A stretch of 64,000 nucleotides of DNA. Source: Kiloniellales bacterium. Lineage in GTDB: Bacteria > Pseudomonadota > Alphaproteobacteria > Kiloniellales > JAKSDN01. How positions within the stretch are numbered: position 1 is the first letter of the stretch; each line of letters starts with the position of its first letter. A program made the translations under genes and the position numbers. Shown here piece by piece: positions 1 through 11,198 of the stretch. Location: assembly GCA_030064845.1 (NCBI GenBank), contig JASJEC010000007.1, positions 31,098 through 95,097 of the forward strand. Direction: 5' to 3'. The notes below the pieces were generated by a model, which did no database searches, was not told where the DNA came from, and worked only from the letters and a program-made list of their open reading frames with translations.

Positions 1-131
1 TCATCGAGCGACCAGGGCCGCTGGCCCATGGCCAGGAAGGTCGTCTCAAGGGCGTGGTGGATCGACCGCCAGCTGTCGACCAGCGTATTGTCCCAGTCGA
101 AGAGGACCGCCCGCGGCGGCGGGAGGCTCAC
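1..131 (-). CDS. HAD-superfamily hydrolase, 5' end only
   Basis: The first 43 codons of a gene that runs off the left edge. The N-terminus carries the HAD motif I DWDNTLVD near residue 12, with the nucleophile Asp and the acid/base Asp two residues on. The following helical segment looks like the start of a cap domain, as in phosphoglycolate phosphatase-like enzymes. The GTG start overlaps the stop of the upstream aminotransferase gene (GTGA), so the two are probably translationally coupled. The substrate cannot be told from this fragment. Confidence 0.72.
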   Translation of the reverse strand, partial: MSLPPPRAVLFDWDNTLVDSWRSIHHALETTFLAMGQRPWSLD

Positions 132-991
132 GCGCTGGCCTTGCCGTTCTGCACGAAGTTCCTGTAGCTCGCCACGAGCTGCCCGGTCAGCAGTCCGGGA
201 TGGCCGTTGCCGACCGGTTTGCCGTCGATGCGGGTGACCGGCATCACGAAGTTCGTGCTCGAGGTCAGGAAGGCTTCCCGCGCCTCGGTCGCCTCCTCGG
301 CGGTGAAGGCACGTTCGACGAAACGGATGTTCTCGCGCGCCGCCAAGTCGAGGATACGGAGCCGGGTAATCCCGTTTAGAATGGCTTCTGAGGCGTCCCG
401 CGTAACCAGCTCGCCGTCCTGGGTGACAATCCAGGCGTTGGTCGAGGTGCCCTCGGTTACCAGGCCGTCCTCGTCGATCATCCAGGCCTCGAAGGCGCCC
501 TCCTCGACCGCCTGCTGCTTGCCCAATACGTTCGGCAGCAGGGAGACCGATTTGATATCGCGCCGTTTCCAGCGGATGTCGGGGATCGTGACGATCCCGA
601 CCCCCTCGCTCAGGAGCTTCTCGCTCGGCGGCTTCTTCTGGCGCGTGGTCATGACCAGCGCGGGGCGGGCCTGGCGCGGAAACGCGTGGTCGCGCGGCGC
701 CACGCCGCGCGTGACCTGCATGTAGAGAAAGCCGTTGCTGAGGGCGTTGCGCCGCATCAGTTCGCGGCTGACCAGCTCGATCGCCTGCCGTGACATGGGC
801 AGCGGGATGCTCAATTCGCTGAGCGACCGTTCCAGCCGGTCGAGGTGCGGCGCCTCGTCGATCAGGGTCCCCTGGACCACCGGCACGACCTCGTAGACGC
901 CGTCCGAGAACTGATAACCGCGGTCCTCGATGTGCACCGCGGCGGACTTGTGGGGCAGATAGCGCCCGTTGACATAGGCTAAGCGGGGCAT
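128..991 (-). CDS. D-amino-acid transaminase-like PLP class IV aminotransferase
   Basis: A PLP-dependent fold-type IV aminotransferase of 287 residues, the usual size for D-amino-acid transaminase or branched-chain aminotransferase relatives. The N-terminus (YVNGRYLP, then EDRGYQFSDGVYEV) and the IKSVSLLPN segment with the likely Schiff-base lysine match the D-alanine transaminase branch. The C-terminal half contains the phosphate-binding EGTSTN stretch. D-alanine/D-glutamate exchange for the cell wall is the likely role, but 4-amino-4-deoxychorismate lyase relatives share this fold. The ATG at 991 is preferred because GGAGGAGG lies about 8 bases upstream; a GTG at 997 sits too close to it. 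Confidence 0.82.
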   Translation of the reverse strand: MPRLAYVNGRYLPHKSAAVHIEDRGYQFSDGVYEVVPVVQGTLIDEAPHLDRLERSLSELSIPLPMSRQAIELVSRELMRRNALSNGFLYMQVTRGVAPRDHAFPRQARPALVMTTRQKKPPSEKLLSEGVGIVTIPDIRWKRRDIKSVSLLPNVLGKQQAVEEGAFEAWMIDEDGLVTEGTSTNAWIVTQDGELVTRDASEAILNGITRLRILDLAARENIRFVERAFTAEEATEAREAFLTSSTNFVMPVTRIDGKPVGNGHPGLLTGQLVASYRNFVQNGKASA

Positions 992-1043
992 GACCACCCT
1001 CCTCCGACCCTCGTCGTTCCGGACGACTGCTTTGCCACGGTAA

Positions 1044-2420
1044 TCAGAAAAACTCCAGCTTGACGGAGAACAGCCGCTCGACCTTCTTAACCGCCTCAGT
1101 GGCGGCGAAAATCATGACCAGATCGCCGGCGCGGATGACGGTATCGCCACGCGGGATGATGACCGCGTTGCCCCGCACGAGGGCCGCGACGAGCACCCCG
1201 ACGGGCAGCTTGGCCTGGCGGATCGGCACGCCGACTAGGCTGGTCGTCTCGAGCGCTTCGACCTCGATCAGCTCGCCGAAACCTTCGTTGACCGAGTGGA
1301 CCGAGCGGATCCGGCCGCGCCTGACGTGCTGCAGGATGGTGGAGACCGTGATCACCCGCGGGCTGACTACGGTATCGATGCCCAGGGAGTCGATCAGCGG
1401 CGCATAGGAAGTCTTGTTCACCAGGGTCACCGCCCGCTCACAGCCGAAGCGCTTGGCCAGCAGCGAGCCCAGGATGTTGACCTCGTCGTCGTTCGAGACC
1501 GCGATCACGGTCTCTGTCTGCTTTGCGTTGACTTCCTCCAGCACGTCGGTGTCGAGCGCGTCGCCGTGGATCACCACGGTCCGCCGCAAGGTCTGGGCGA
1601 CGAACTCCGCGCGCTTCTTGTCGATCTCTATCAGCTTCATGTGAACGTGGGGCTGATCCTCTTCGACCATACGGGCCAGCGACAGGCCGATGTTGCCGCC
1701 GCCGATGATGATGACCCGGCGCGCCTCCTTTTCCTCGTGGCCGAATGCCGACATGGCCCGCGCCAGGTGATCGGTCTCGGCCACGAAATAGACGTTGTCG
1801 CCCAGCCGCAGGTCGTCTTCCGGCCGCGGCACGAAACCGTTGCCGTCGCGGGAGATCCCGACAACGGTGATATGCAGATCCGGGAACAGGCCGGTCAGCT
1901 CCCTGAGCGGCGTGTCCAGGATCGGACAGTTTTCCGTGCAGTGGACGCCGATCAGGCTGACCTTGCCCTCGGCCAGGGGGTTGACGTCGAAGGCGCCCGG
2001 GACCTGCAGACGGCGTGCGATGGCGCGAGCCACCTCGATCTCCGGCGAGATAATGACGTCGATCGGCAGATGGTCGCGGCTGAACAGGTTGGCCCAGAGC
2101 GGATCCAGGTAGCTCTGGTGCCGCACGCGGGCGATCTTGGTCGGCACCTCGAAAAGCGTGTGGCAGATCTGGCAGGCGACCATGTTGACCTCGTCGGCGT
2201 AGGTTACCGCGATCACCATGTCCGCGTCCGTGGCTCCGGCCCGCTCGAGCACGTCGGGATGGGAGGCGAAGCCGACCAGTCCCTTGACGTCCAAGGACTC
2301 GACGAGTTTCTGCACGAGCTCCGGCGACTGATCGATCACCGTAACGTCGGCGTTCTCGCTGGAGAGGTAGCGCGCGATGTTGGAACCCACCTGGCCCGCG
2401 CCGCACACGATTACCTGCAT
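1044..2420 (-). CDS. trkA: Trk system potassium uptake protein TrkA
   Basis: Peripheral NAD-binding gating subunit of the Trk potassium channel. The 458 residues form two tandem RCK_N/RCK_C halves. Nucleotide-binding glycine motifs are visible at residues 7-12 (GAGQVG) and about 239-245 (IGGGNIG), each followed by an acidic residue at the end of the second strand that suits NAD(H) binding. Full length. It follows ntrX by about 156 bases on the same strand, the usual alphaproteobacterial order. The membrane partner TrkH is not in the window. Confidence 0.96.
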   Translation of the reverse strand: MQVIVCGAGQVGSNIARYLSSENADVTVIDQSPELVQKLVESLDVKGLVGFASHPDVLERAGATDADMVIAVTYADEVNMVACQICHTLFEVPTKIARVRHQSYLDPLWANLFSRDHLPIDVIISPEIEVARAIARRLQVPGAFDVNPLAEGKVSLIGVHCTENCPILDTPLRELTGLFPDLHITVVGISRDGNGFVPRPEDDLRLGDNVYFVAETDHLARAMSAFGHEEKEARRVIIIGGGNIGLSLARMVEEDQPHVHMKLIEIDKKRAEFVAQTLRRTVVIHGDALDTDVLEEVNAKQTETVIAVSNDDEVNILGSLLAKRFGCERAVTLVNKTSYAPLIDSLGIDTVVSPRVITVSTILQHVRRGRIRSVHSVNEGFGELIEVEALETTSLVGVPIRQAKLPVGVLVAALVRGNAVIIPRGDTVIRAGDLVMIFAATEAVKKVERLFSVKLEFF

Positions 2421-2576
2421 GGAAGGGTCCCCGCTTTACCAGAGCGCATAGGGTTCGCCGAGAGCCGGCTCAGGCGGTTCGTCGACCCGGCGGTCTTGCT
2501 TCAAGAACAGAGTCTCGCGCGAAGGAACTGGCCCCCGTGCGATCGAGAATGAGCACCAAGTCAACGCGGGCCCGCC

Positions 2577-3968
2577 CTAGTGACGCTCTCCGGCCGTGAG
2601 GCCGAGGGTTCGCAGCTTTCGGTGCAAGGCCGAACGTTCCATCCCGACAAAGGCGGCGGTGCGGGAGATGTTCCCACCGAAACGCGCAACCTGGGCTTCG
2701 AGGTACTTGCGCTCGAAGACCTCGCGCGCTTCGCGCAGCGGCAGCGACATGATCTCTTGAGGATCCTGGTTCCGGGCCATCGAGGGCGCGATGGAGTCGA
2801 TGTCGGAGGGCAGCACCTCCGCGTTGACCGGTTCGTCCGGCGCTCCGGGGGCCATGATCAGGATCCAATCGATCACGTTGCGCAGCTGGCGCACGTTGCC
2901 GGGCCAGTCGTAGGCCTGCAGGGTAGCCACGGCCTCCTCGGACAGCTGGCGCGGCGGCAGCCCGCCGAGCTCGGCCGAGCGGTTGATGAAGTGATCGATC
3001 AGCAGCGGCACGTCCTCGCGCCGCTCGCGCAGCGCCGGGACCCGCAGCGGCACCACGTTGAGTCTGTAGAACAGGTCTTCGCGGAACTTGCCGGCGTGAA
3101 TCAGCTCCGGCAGGTTGCGGTTCGAAGAGGCGATGACCCGGACGTCCACCTCGACCTGCCGCTGGCCGCCGACCCGCAGGAAGGTTTGCTCCTGGAGCAC
3201 ACGAACGATCTTGCCCTGGGTTTCGACCGGCATGTCCGCGACCTCGTCGAGCAGCAGCGTGCCGCCGTGGGCGCGCTCGAAGGTACCGGTCTTGCCGGGC
3301 GTGTCCGGGCCCTCGACGCCGGGCTCCGTGCCGAACAGCTCGCACTCCAGCCGATCCGGGTGCATGGTCGCGCAATTCAGCGCCACGAAGCTGCCCGAGG
3401 CGCGCGGCGAGCGTTCGTGGATCAAGCGCGCCACGACCTCCTTGCCGACCCCGGCCGGCCCGGTGATGAAGACCCGGCTGCCGGTAGGCGCCACCTTGTC
3501 GACCACCTGCCGGACCTGGTTGATGACAATGGACTTGCCGAGCAACTCGGTGGCGGCGCCCGCCCTCTGACGAAGCTCCTCGACCTCCATCTTGAGGCGC
3601 GAGGCCTCGACCGCCCTCTGGACGACCAGGAGCAGACGATCGGCCTTGAAAGGCTTCTCGATGAATTCGTAGGCACCGCAGCGGATTGCGTTGACCGCCA
3701 GCTCGATCGTCCCGTGTCCGCTGATCATGACGACCGGAAGATTTGGATACTCGTTGAGGATCGCCTTCAGCAGGTCCATGCCGTCGAGCTGGCTGTTCTT
3801 CAGCCAGATGTCGAGGATGACCAGGTTCGGACGGCGCTGCCGGATCGCTTCCATGGCCCGGTCGCTGTCCCCCGCCTCGCGGACGGCGTAGCCTTCGTCC
3901 GACAGGATCCCGTTGATGGCCGTCCTGATGTCGGCCTCGTCATCGACGACCAGGATGTCATGCGCCAT
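2577..3968 (-). CDS. ntrX: Nitrogen response regulator NtrX
   Basis: Response regulator partner of NtrY, 463 residues: receiver domain (phospho-acceptor Asp53 in LVILDIW), AAA+ domain with Walker A GPAGVGKE and Walker B TLLLDEVADMP, and a C-terminal Fis-type helix-turn-helix (ISRTAAFVGMERSALHRKL). The loop that in sigma-54 activators reads GAFTGA is missing; the protein reads ELFGTEPGVEGPDTPGKTG there, as known for NtrX. It therefore probably does not remodel sigma-54 polymerase in the classical way. The ATG at 3968 opens the receiver (MAHDILVVDD) and overlaps the ntrY stop by 11 bases; longer in-frame starts would lie inside ntrY. Confidence 0.95.
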   Translation of the reverse strand: MAHDILVVDDEADIRTAINGILSDEGYAVREAGDSDRAMEAIRQRRPNLVILDIWLKNSQLDGMDLLKAILNEYPNLPVVMISGHGTIELAVNAIRCGAYEFIEKPFKADRLLLVVQRAVEASRLKMEVEELRQRAGAATELLGKSIVINQVRQVVDKVAPTGSRVFITGPAGVGKEVVARLIHERSPRASGSFVALNCATMHPDRLECELFGTEPGVEGPDTPGKTGTFERAHGGTLLLDEVADMPVETQGKIVRVLQEQTFLRVGGQRQVEVDVRVIASSNRNLPELIHAGKFREDLFYRLNVVPLRVPALRERREDVPLLIDHFINRSAELGGLPPRQLSEEAVATLQAYDWPGNVRQLRNVIDWILIMAPGAPDEPVNAEVLPSDIDSIAPSMARNQDPQEIMSLPLREAREVFERKYLEAQVARFGGNISRTAAFVGMERSALHRKLRTLGLTAGERH

Positions 3969-6309
3969 GGCGAGCAACCTTCGGCTTGTCTGCCCGGGCC
4001 GGCTCGGCCGGCGCGTCGTCGCCATCGTCGGGCGAGGGAAAGACCAGGCGGATTCTGGCGCCGCCCATTTCCGAATCGCCAAGCTCCAGATCGCCGCCGT
4101 GATCTTCCATGATCTTCTTGACGATCGCCAAACCAAGGCCGGTGCCGCGCTCCCGCGTGGTGACGTAGGGCTCGGTCAGCCGGTTGCGCTCGGCCTTCGG
4201 CAGACCGGGGCCGTTGTCTTCGATGGTAATGCTCGGCGCGCCTGGGCCGGCTGAGAGCTCGACGCGGACCCGCCCCTTGGGCGGCGGCGGGCCGTCGGTC
4301 TTGACCTCGCGGCCGTCCAGCGAATCGATCGCGTTCTGCAGCAGGTTGGTCACCGCGCGCCCTACCTGCTGCGAGTCGCACGGAAAGGTCACGGGCCGCG
4401 GCGGATGCTCGAACAGGATCTCGACCTCCGGATGGGCCGTCCGCTGCAGCACCAGGGCTTGCTCGACCAGATTAACAAGCTCCTGCTCCTCGATCACCGG
4501 CTCGGGCATGCGGGCGAAGGCGGAGAACTCGTCGACCATGCGACCGATATCCGAGACGTGCCGCACGATCGTGTCGGTGCACACCTGGAAGGTCTCCGGA
4601 TCGCTCTGGATCTGGTCGAGGTATTTCCGTTTCAGCCGCTCGGCCGAGAGCTGGATCGGCGTCAAGGGGTTCTTGATCTCGTGCGCGATGCGGCGCGCCA
4701 CGTCGGCCCAGGCCGCCTTGCGCTGCGCCGCCAGCAGCTCGCTGATGTCGTCGAAGGTGACGACGAAGCCGATGATGCGCCGCCGCTCGGCCTCCGGCGA
4801 GACGCGCACGAAGAGCGTCCGGCTCTGTCCCTCCGGAGTCTCCAGGGCGATCGGCTTCTCGCTGATCTTCGATGGTCGGCGCTGAGCCTGCTGCAGCAAC
4901 TCGGATACCTCCGGTAGGATATCCTGCAAGGGCTGGTCCTCGAGGTCCTCACCCTTGCGGTCGAGCAGTTCGCTGGCGCGCAGATTGCTGTGGGTGATCC
5001 GGCCGCTGCGATCCAGGCCGATGACGCCGGAGGACACGCCGGCGAGCAGCGCCTCGATGAAGCGGCGCCGCAGATCGATCTGGTGGTTCGCGTTGAGCAG
5101 CTCGCCCTGCTGGCTCTGCAATTTCATGGTCATTCGGTTGAAGGCGATCGAGAGGGACCGGATCTCGTCGCGCCCTTCGTCGATCGCCACCCTGGCGGCC
5201 AGGTCGCCGGCGCCGACTCGGTTCGCCGCGGCGATCAGCAGGCCGATCGGCCGGCTGAGATGGTTGGCGAACGCCAGACCGACCCAAACCGCGGCCAATA
5301 GCAGGAGCAGCGCCACCACGACGAAGATCAGGGCGAAGGAGATCTGAAGGTCGGCGCGCTTGCCTTCCAGTTCCTCGTAAAGCTGGGCGGCCGCGCGGCT
5401 CTGGTCCATGTGAGCGAGGACCCGGGGATCGACCAGGCGCCCGACGTAGAGAAAGGTGTCCGTGAAGCCGTCGAGGCGGACCAGCGCGCGCACCCGGTCT
5501 TCCGTCTCGGCGGTCAGGATCGCCACCTCGCCCTCGCGCGCCTTCTGAATGGCCCAGTCCGGCAGCCGCGGGTTGAAGTCGAGCACGAAGCTGAAGCCGG
5601 CGCGCGCCAGCACCCGCCCGCTCCCGTCGAATACGATCGCCTCGGTCAACGACCGGATCGCCGCCTGCGCCCCGACGTACTGGTTGAAGCGCTGAGGATT
5701 GGTGGTCAGCAGCACGCCGCCGCGGTTGAGGTCCCGGGCCATCGCGAGGGCGTCCGCGCTGATCGTCTGGCGGTGCTCCTCCAGGTAGGCCTGGGCGACC
5801 AGGAGGGACTCCTTGACCGCCGTGCTCACGTGCTTGCTGAACCAGCCCTGTAGGCCCAGGTCGAACAGCAGGACCGAGAACAGAGCCACGATGATCGTCG
5901 GCAGTACTGCGATCCAGCTGAACAGGGCGACCAGCTGAACGTGCAGACGGGCGCCGGCCATGCCGCGCCGCCGCGCCATCCAGAGAATCACCAGGCGCCG
6001 GGCAACCAGCGCGGCCACCGCCAAGAGCAGCACGAGGTCGAGGTTGATCAGCCAGAGGATGATCCAGGGGTCGACCCTGCCGGGCAGCCGCCCCGTCATC
6101 GCCGCGAAGGTCAGGGTCCCGGACGTGACGGCGGCCACCAGCAGCGCGACCGCGAGCTTGCGCTCCAGCTTGACGCGGTGCGCCCAGTCCAGGAAGCGCT
6201 CGCGAAACTGGCTGAAGGGAGTCGCCGGCCTCAGCGAGGCGTCGAGATCGTCGCCGGTCTTTCCGGTATCGGTGGAGAGGGCCATGTCTTGCTGTTGCAA
6301 TACTGCCAC
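3958..6309 (-). CDS. ntrY: Membrane sensor histidine kinase NtrY
   Basis: Sensor kinase of the NtrYX system, 783 residues. Membrane segments lie at about 50-70, 82-105, 125-150 and 322-348. Between the last two is a periplasmic sensor region of some 170 residues. Then come HAMP (about 349-402), PAS (about 410-520), the phospho-acceptor His543 in AHEIKNPLTP, and a HATPase domain with ENGPGLP and GTGLGLAIV. It begins 5 bases after ntrC. The first start is GTG (6309); an ATG eight codons in (6285) is an alternative, and neither has a strong ribosome-binding site. The system is linked to nitrogen metabolism, redox and envelope control in alphaproteobacteria. Confidence 0.94.
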   Translation of the reverse strand: MAVLQQQDMALSTDTGKTGDDLDASLRPATPFSQFRERFLDWAHRVKLERKLAVALLVAAVTSGTLTFAAMTGRLPGRVDPWIILWLINLDLVLLLAVAALVARRLVILWMARRRGMAGARLHVQLVALFSWIAVLPTIIVALFSVLLFDLGLQGWFSKHVSTAVKESLLVAQAYLEEHRQTISADALAMARDLNRGGVLLTTNPQRFNQYVGAQAAIRSLTEAIVFDGSGRVLARAGFSFVLDFNPRLPDWAIQKAREGEVAILTAETEDRVRALVRLDGFTDTFLYVGRLVDPRVLAHMDQSRAAAQLYEELEGKRADLQISFALIFVVVALLLLLAAVWVGLAFANHLSRPIGLLIAAANRVGAGDLAARVAIDEGRDEIRSLSIAFNRMTMKLQSQQGELLNANHQIDLRRRFIEALLAGVSSGVIGLDRSGRITHSNLRASELLDRKGEDLEDQPLQDILPEVSELLQQAQRRPSKISEKPIALETPEGQSRTLFVRVSPEAERRRIIGFVVTFDDISELLAAQRKAAWADVARRIAHEIKNPLTPIQLSAERLKRKYLDQIQSDPETFQVCTDTIVRHVSDIGRMVDEFSAFARMPEPVIEEQELVNLVEQALVLQRTAHPEVEILFEHPPRPVTFPCDSQQVGRAVTNLLQNAIDSLDGREVKTDGPPPPKGRVRVELSAGPGAPSITIEDNGPGLPKAERNRLTEPYVTTRERGTGLGLAIVKKIMEDHGGDLELGDSEMGGARIRLVFPSPDDGDDAPAEPARADKPKVARHGA

Positions 6310-6314
6310 ACAGC

Positions 6315-7756
<1,442 letters not shown>

Positions 7757-7760
<4 letters not shown>

Positions 7761-8875
7761 GCGCCGCTCTCCGGCGCGACAGGCAGGCGCAGGCGGAACA
7801 CGGTGCGCCGCGGCCTGCTGTCGAACTCGATGATGCCGCCGTGGTCGTCGACGATCTTCGCAACGAGAGCGAGCCCGAGGCCCTTGCCGCCCGGCTTGTT
7901 GGTGACGAAAGCCTCGAACAGGTGGTTGCGCAGATCCTGGGGAATGCCCGGTCCGGTGTCCCGGACCTCCAGACTGATCGGCAGGTCCACCCGGTCGCCC
8001 TGCCCCGGCAGCGCGAGGCGGACACCGTGCCGATAGCGGCTGGCCAGCAGGATCTCGCCGTCGTCGTCGCCGATCGCCTCGGCGGCGTTCTTGATCAGGT
8101 TGAGGATCGCCTGGACCAGGAGGTCGCGGTTGCCGTAGACCGCCGGCAGCGAGGGGTCGTAGTCCTCGCTAAAGCGAATGTTCCTGGCGAAGCCTGACTG
8201 GGCTAGGCGCCGGACGTGGTTCATCACCTCGTGCACGTTGACCGCCTTTCGCGGCGGCGGCCGGTCGCTGGAGAACATCTCCATCCGGTCGACCAGCGCG
8301 ACGATGCGGTCGGCCTCGTCGCAGATCAGGCGGGTCAAGCGGCGGCTCGAGGCATCGCTGTCCTGCTCGAGCAGCTGCGCCGCACCGCGAATGCCGGACA
8401 GCGGGTTGCGCAGCTCATGAGCCAGCATCGCCGCCATGGCAGTGATCGACCGGGCCGCGCTGCGGTGCACCAGCTGGCGGTCCATGCGCCGGGCCATGGT
8501 GCGCTCGTGCAGGGACAACACCACGCGCTCGGGCGGCAGCTCGCCCAGGACCGCCGCGGTGACGGCCACGCTGTAGGGCCCGATCTTTGGCGTCTCGATG
8601 ACCAGGCCGTATTCGGTCACGCTGTGGCCGCTCTTCAAGACCTGGCCGATCAGGGAAAAGATCGGGCTGTCTTCCGGCAGCACCTCGGCCAGGGGGCGGC
8701 CCAGGAGGGCGCTCATGCTGCTTTGGAAGAACTGCTCGGCTGCGGCGTTGAGGAAACAAAGGCGCCACCTGTCGTCGACGACGAAGACCGGCGCCGCCAG
8801 GGCGGCGAGGATCGCGTCGGGCTCCAAGCCGGGGTCCTTTGCCGGCCGGGGCCGTTCGGCCGTGATCTCGACCAT
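7757..8875 (-). CDS. ntrB: Nitrogen regulation sensor kinase NtrB (NR-II)
   Basis: Soluble histidine kinase/phosphatase that controls NtrC, normally under PII (GlnB) control. 372 residues: N-terminal PAS domain (about 20-120), His153 in [10 protein letters not shown], and a HATPase domain with [17 protein letters not shown] and [10 protein letters not shown]. No membrane segments. The ATG at 8875 shares one base with the dusB stop (TGATG); longer in-frame starts lie within dusB. Coupled to both neighbours by overlaps, so dusB-ntrB-ntrC-ntrY-ntrX is probably one transcription unit. Confidence 0.96.
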
Positions 8876-9879
8876 CACGCCGCCGCCGCCGCGGCGCGCT
8901 CGCCGTCCCGGTCGTAGAACTCCCGCACCAGCGCCAGCACCCGTTCCGGCGCGGCCTCGCGGTTGACCGCCGCGCGAAAGGCGGCCGGGTCCCGGAGCGA
9001 GCGCGCATACCAGCCCAGGTGCTTGCGCGCGATGCGCACGCCGAGCACCTTGCCGTAGTGGCCGAGGATCGCCTCGTAGTGGCGGCGCACGATTTCGCCC
9101 TGCCGCTCGAGCGCCGGTTCGCCGCGCGGCTTCCGGCCAGCCAGCAGATCCATCGCCTGGCCGAGAAACCACGGGCGGCCATAGGCGCCACGGCCGATCA
9201 TCACGCCGTCCGCACCCGACAGCGCGCGCGCGCGCGACAGGTCGTCCAGCGCACAGAGGTCGCCGTTGACGATCACGGGAATGCCGACCTCGGCCTTGAC
9301 CTGCCTGACGAAACCCCAGTCGGCCTTGCCCTCGAACTTCTGGCAGCGGGTCCGGCCGTGGACCGTGATCATGCGGATCCCGCAGTCCTCGGCGATCCGG
9401 GCAATGCGCGGCGCGTTCCGGTTGTTCCGGTCCCATCCCGTGCGCATCTTCAGGGTGACCGGCAACTTCACGGCCGCGACGGTCGCGGCGAGGATCCTGC
9501 CGGCCAGGCGCTCGTCGCGCATGATCGCCGAGCCGGCGGCCTTGTTGACCACCTTCTTCGCCGGACAGCCGAAATTGATGTCGATGATCGCGGCGCCGCT
9601 ATCCTCATTCAGCTTGGCAGCTTCCGCCATGACCTCGGGCTCGCAGCCGGCGAGTTGCACGGCGAGCGTGCTGTCGCTCTCTTCGAGGTACAGCTTCCGG
9701 GCTTCCTTGAGGTTGCGCCGCGCCTCACGCACGACGGCCTCGCTCGCGATCATCTCCGAAACCACGAGACCGGCGCCGAGCCGCTTCACCGTCTGGCGAA
9801 ACGGCCTGTCGGTAACGCCCGACATGGGCGCGAGGATGACCGGCTGCTCCAGCCTGACCGAACCAATTGTGATGCCCAT
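8875..9879 (-). CDS. dusB: tRNA-dihydrouridine synthase DusB (NifR3 family)
   Basis: FMN-dependent reductase that turns uridine into dihydrouridine in the tRNA D-loop. The TIM barrel starts with [16 protein letters not shown], and the catalytic cysteine is Cys105 in NFGCPAKKV. The C-terminal helical tRNA-binding region follows GAYGRPW. 334 residues, full length. In alphaproteobacteria this gene (nifR3) commonly leads the ntrBC operon. A good ATG sits at 9879 with no competing upstream start. Confidence 0.96.
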   Translation of the reverse strand: MGITIGSVRLEQPVILAPMSGVTDRPFRQTVKRLGAGLVVSEMIASEAVVREARRNLKEARKLYLEESDSTLAVQLAGCEPEVMAEAAKLNEDSGAAIIDINFGCPAKKVVNKAAGSAIMRDERLAGRILAATVAAVKLPVTLKMRTGWDRNNRNAPRIARIAEDCGIRMITVHGRTRCQKFEGKADWGFVRQVKAEVGIPVIVNGDLCALDDLSRARALSGADGVMIGRGAYGRPWFLGQAMDLLAGRKPRGEPALERQGEIVRRHYEAILGHYGKVLGVRIARKHLGWYARSLRDPAAFRAAVNREAAPERVLALVREFYDRDGERAAAAAA

Positions 9880-10074
9880 TTTTTAGGCACAAGCCCTTTG
9901 CTGCCTATTTGGCAGGCCAGTTGTATCGCCTGTGGGCAGGATGTCAAAGCCACTCTCGTCCAGAGCGGGGCATGTTTTCACGCAACCGCGACGCGGATTC
10001 GACAAGACATGCGAACCCGCTCCAAGTCGTTGGCTCAGGTTTGAAGAAGCGATCCCGTCAAACCAAGATCGGCT

Positions 10075-10878
10075 CTAGGCAACCAGAATATCGGTCACGA
10101 ACTTGACCCCGGGGTAGGCCAGGGTCAGCAGCAGATAGGCGAGCAGCGCCAGCCTGGCCGCCCGCTTGCCGCGCAGCCCGCTCCAACGGTGCAAGACCAG
10201 CAGCAAGCCGATTACCAGAAAGGCCAGGAGCGAAAGCAGGGTCTTGTGGTCGAGGACCAGCAGCTGCCCGGATGACAGGTGTTCGAGGGCCATGCCGGTG
10301 AGCACGCCGATCCCCAAGACGAGCTCTGCGGTTGCCAGCAGGCGCAGCTCGAGCGCCTCGCCGTCGGCGATCGACGGCAGCATGGCGCCGATCCGGCTCG
10401 ACTGCTTCCGCTTGAGGTCGCGCTCCTTGAGAAAGACCGCGCATCCGGCGACTGCCGCCAGGGTCGCCAGGCCATAGGTCGCCAGCGATACCAGGATATG
10501 GACGGTCAGCCAGAGATCGAGTGAAGCCGTGAGTTCCCCCTGGGCCGGAACCTGGCCCCAGACCAGGGCCAGGACCGCGAGGCCACAGAGATAGGGCAGC
10601 AGGAGCGGCGTCAGGCGCCAGGCCTCCCGTGTCGCCAGAGTCAGGATCAGGAAGAGCACGAGGCTGACGGCGATCGAGAGCCAGAGCGCCTTGCTGAGAC
10701 CGGTCTGCCAAGGGCCGAACACCTGCGCCAGAGCGTAGGCGACCGGCCCGACGACGGCGGCCGCGAGCACCACCCAGAACAGCAGATCACGCTGGCCGGC
10801 GCCGCGCCGATAGGACAACAGCGAGGCCGGAAGCAGCGACAGCATGGCCGCGAAACCGAACAGCAGGTTGTTCGCCAT
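10075..10878 (-). CDS. CcsA/YpjD-like inner-membrane protein
   Basis: A polytopic membrane protein of 267 residues with about eight hydrophobic segments. The histidine-bearing segments WLTVHILVSLATYG and VLDHKTLLSLLAFL and the KERDLKRK loop match the cytochrome c assembly protein (CcsA/CcmC-like) YpjD family. The histidines fit the haem-ligand positions of that superfamily. It is much shorter than true CcsA and lacks an obvious WWD motif, so a direct haem-delivery role is uncertain. It is separated from dusB by about 195 bases in which I see no gene. Confidence 0.8.
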   Translation of the reverse strand: MANNLLFGFAAMLSLLPASLLSYRRGAGQRDLLFWVVLAAAVVGPVAYALAQVFGPWQTGLSKALWLSIAVSLVLFLILTLATREAWRLTPLLLPYLCGLAVLALVWGQVPAQGELTASLDLWLTVHILVSLATYGLATLAAVAGCAVFLKERDLKRKQSSRIGAMLPSIADGEALELRLLATAELVLGIGVLTGMALEHLSSGQLLVLDHKTLLSLLAFLVIGLLLVLHRWSGLRGKRAARLALLAYLLLTLAYPGVKFVTDILVA

Positions 10879-11018
10879 CGGCTGGTTATAGTCCGCTCCC
10901 GACCAGGGGGATAGGGGGCACCCGCGGAACCCAGGTAAAATTCGGCGCTGTCGGTTCAGCCAAGCTGCGCTGCCCCGTCAAAGACCCCTGGGCGATTTCA
11001 TTCGCCTGCCTTCTGCAC

Positions 11019-11158
11019 TAGAGCAGATCCGGGTTTGATGGAATCTCCACGGGCGATCCATCAACCCGGTGAATCTGCTCTAAACCTAGGATGTAGAGCG
11101 GATTCACATGTTTAGTTGGAAACCACGTAGTGGTTCCATCTAAACATGATCCGCTCTA
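11019..11158. repeat. Tandem pair of long palindromes (family A)
   Basis: Two consecutive imperfect inverted repeats, 11019-11082 and 11094-11158, 11 bases apart. The first has arms TAGAGCAGATCCGGGTTTGA.../...TCTGCTCTA. The second has TAGAGCGGATTCACATGTTT.../...ATGATCCGCTCTA with a central GGTTCCA-type stem. Both begin TAGAGC and end GCTCTA. They fill most of the 320-base gap between the CcsA-like gene and ispDF, where I see no gene. They ought to form two stable hairpins in DNA or RNA. Dispersed REP-like elements are the likely nature. Confidence 0.8.
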
Positions 11159-11198
11159 GGGTCGCGTGATCGATCGCATTCCGGATCCGGGAGAAGAG

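Noticed and set aside
11166..11198. An upstream GTG start for ispDF
   Set aside because: It begins immediately after the palindrome pair and has no ribosome-binding site, whereas the ATG at 11199 has GGGAG upstream.
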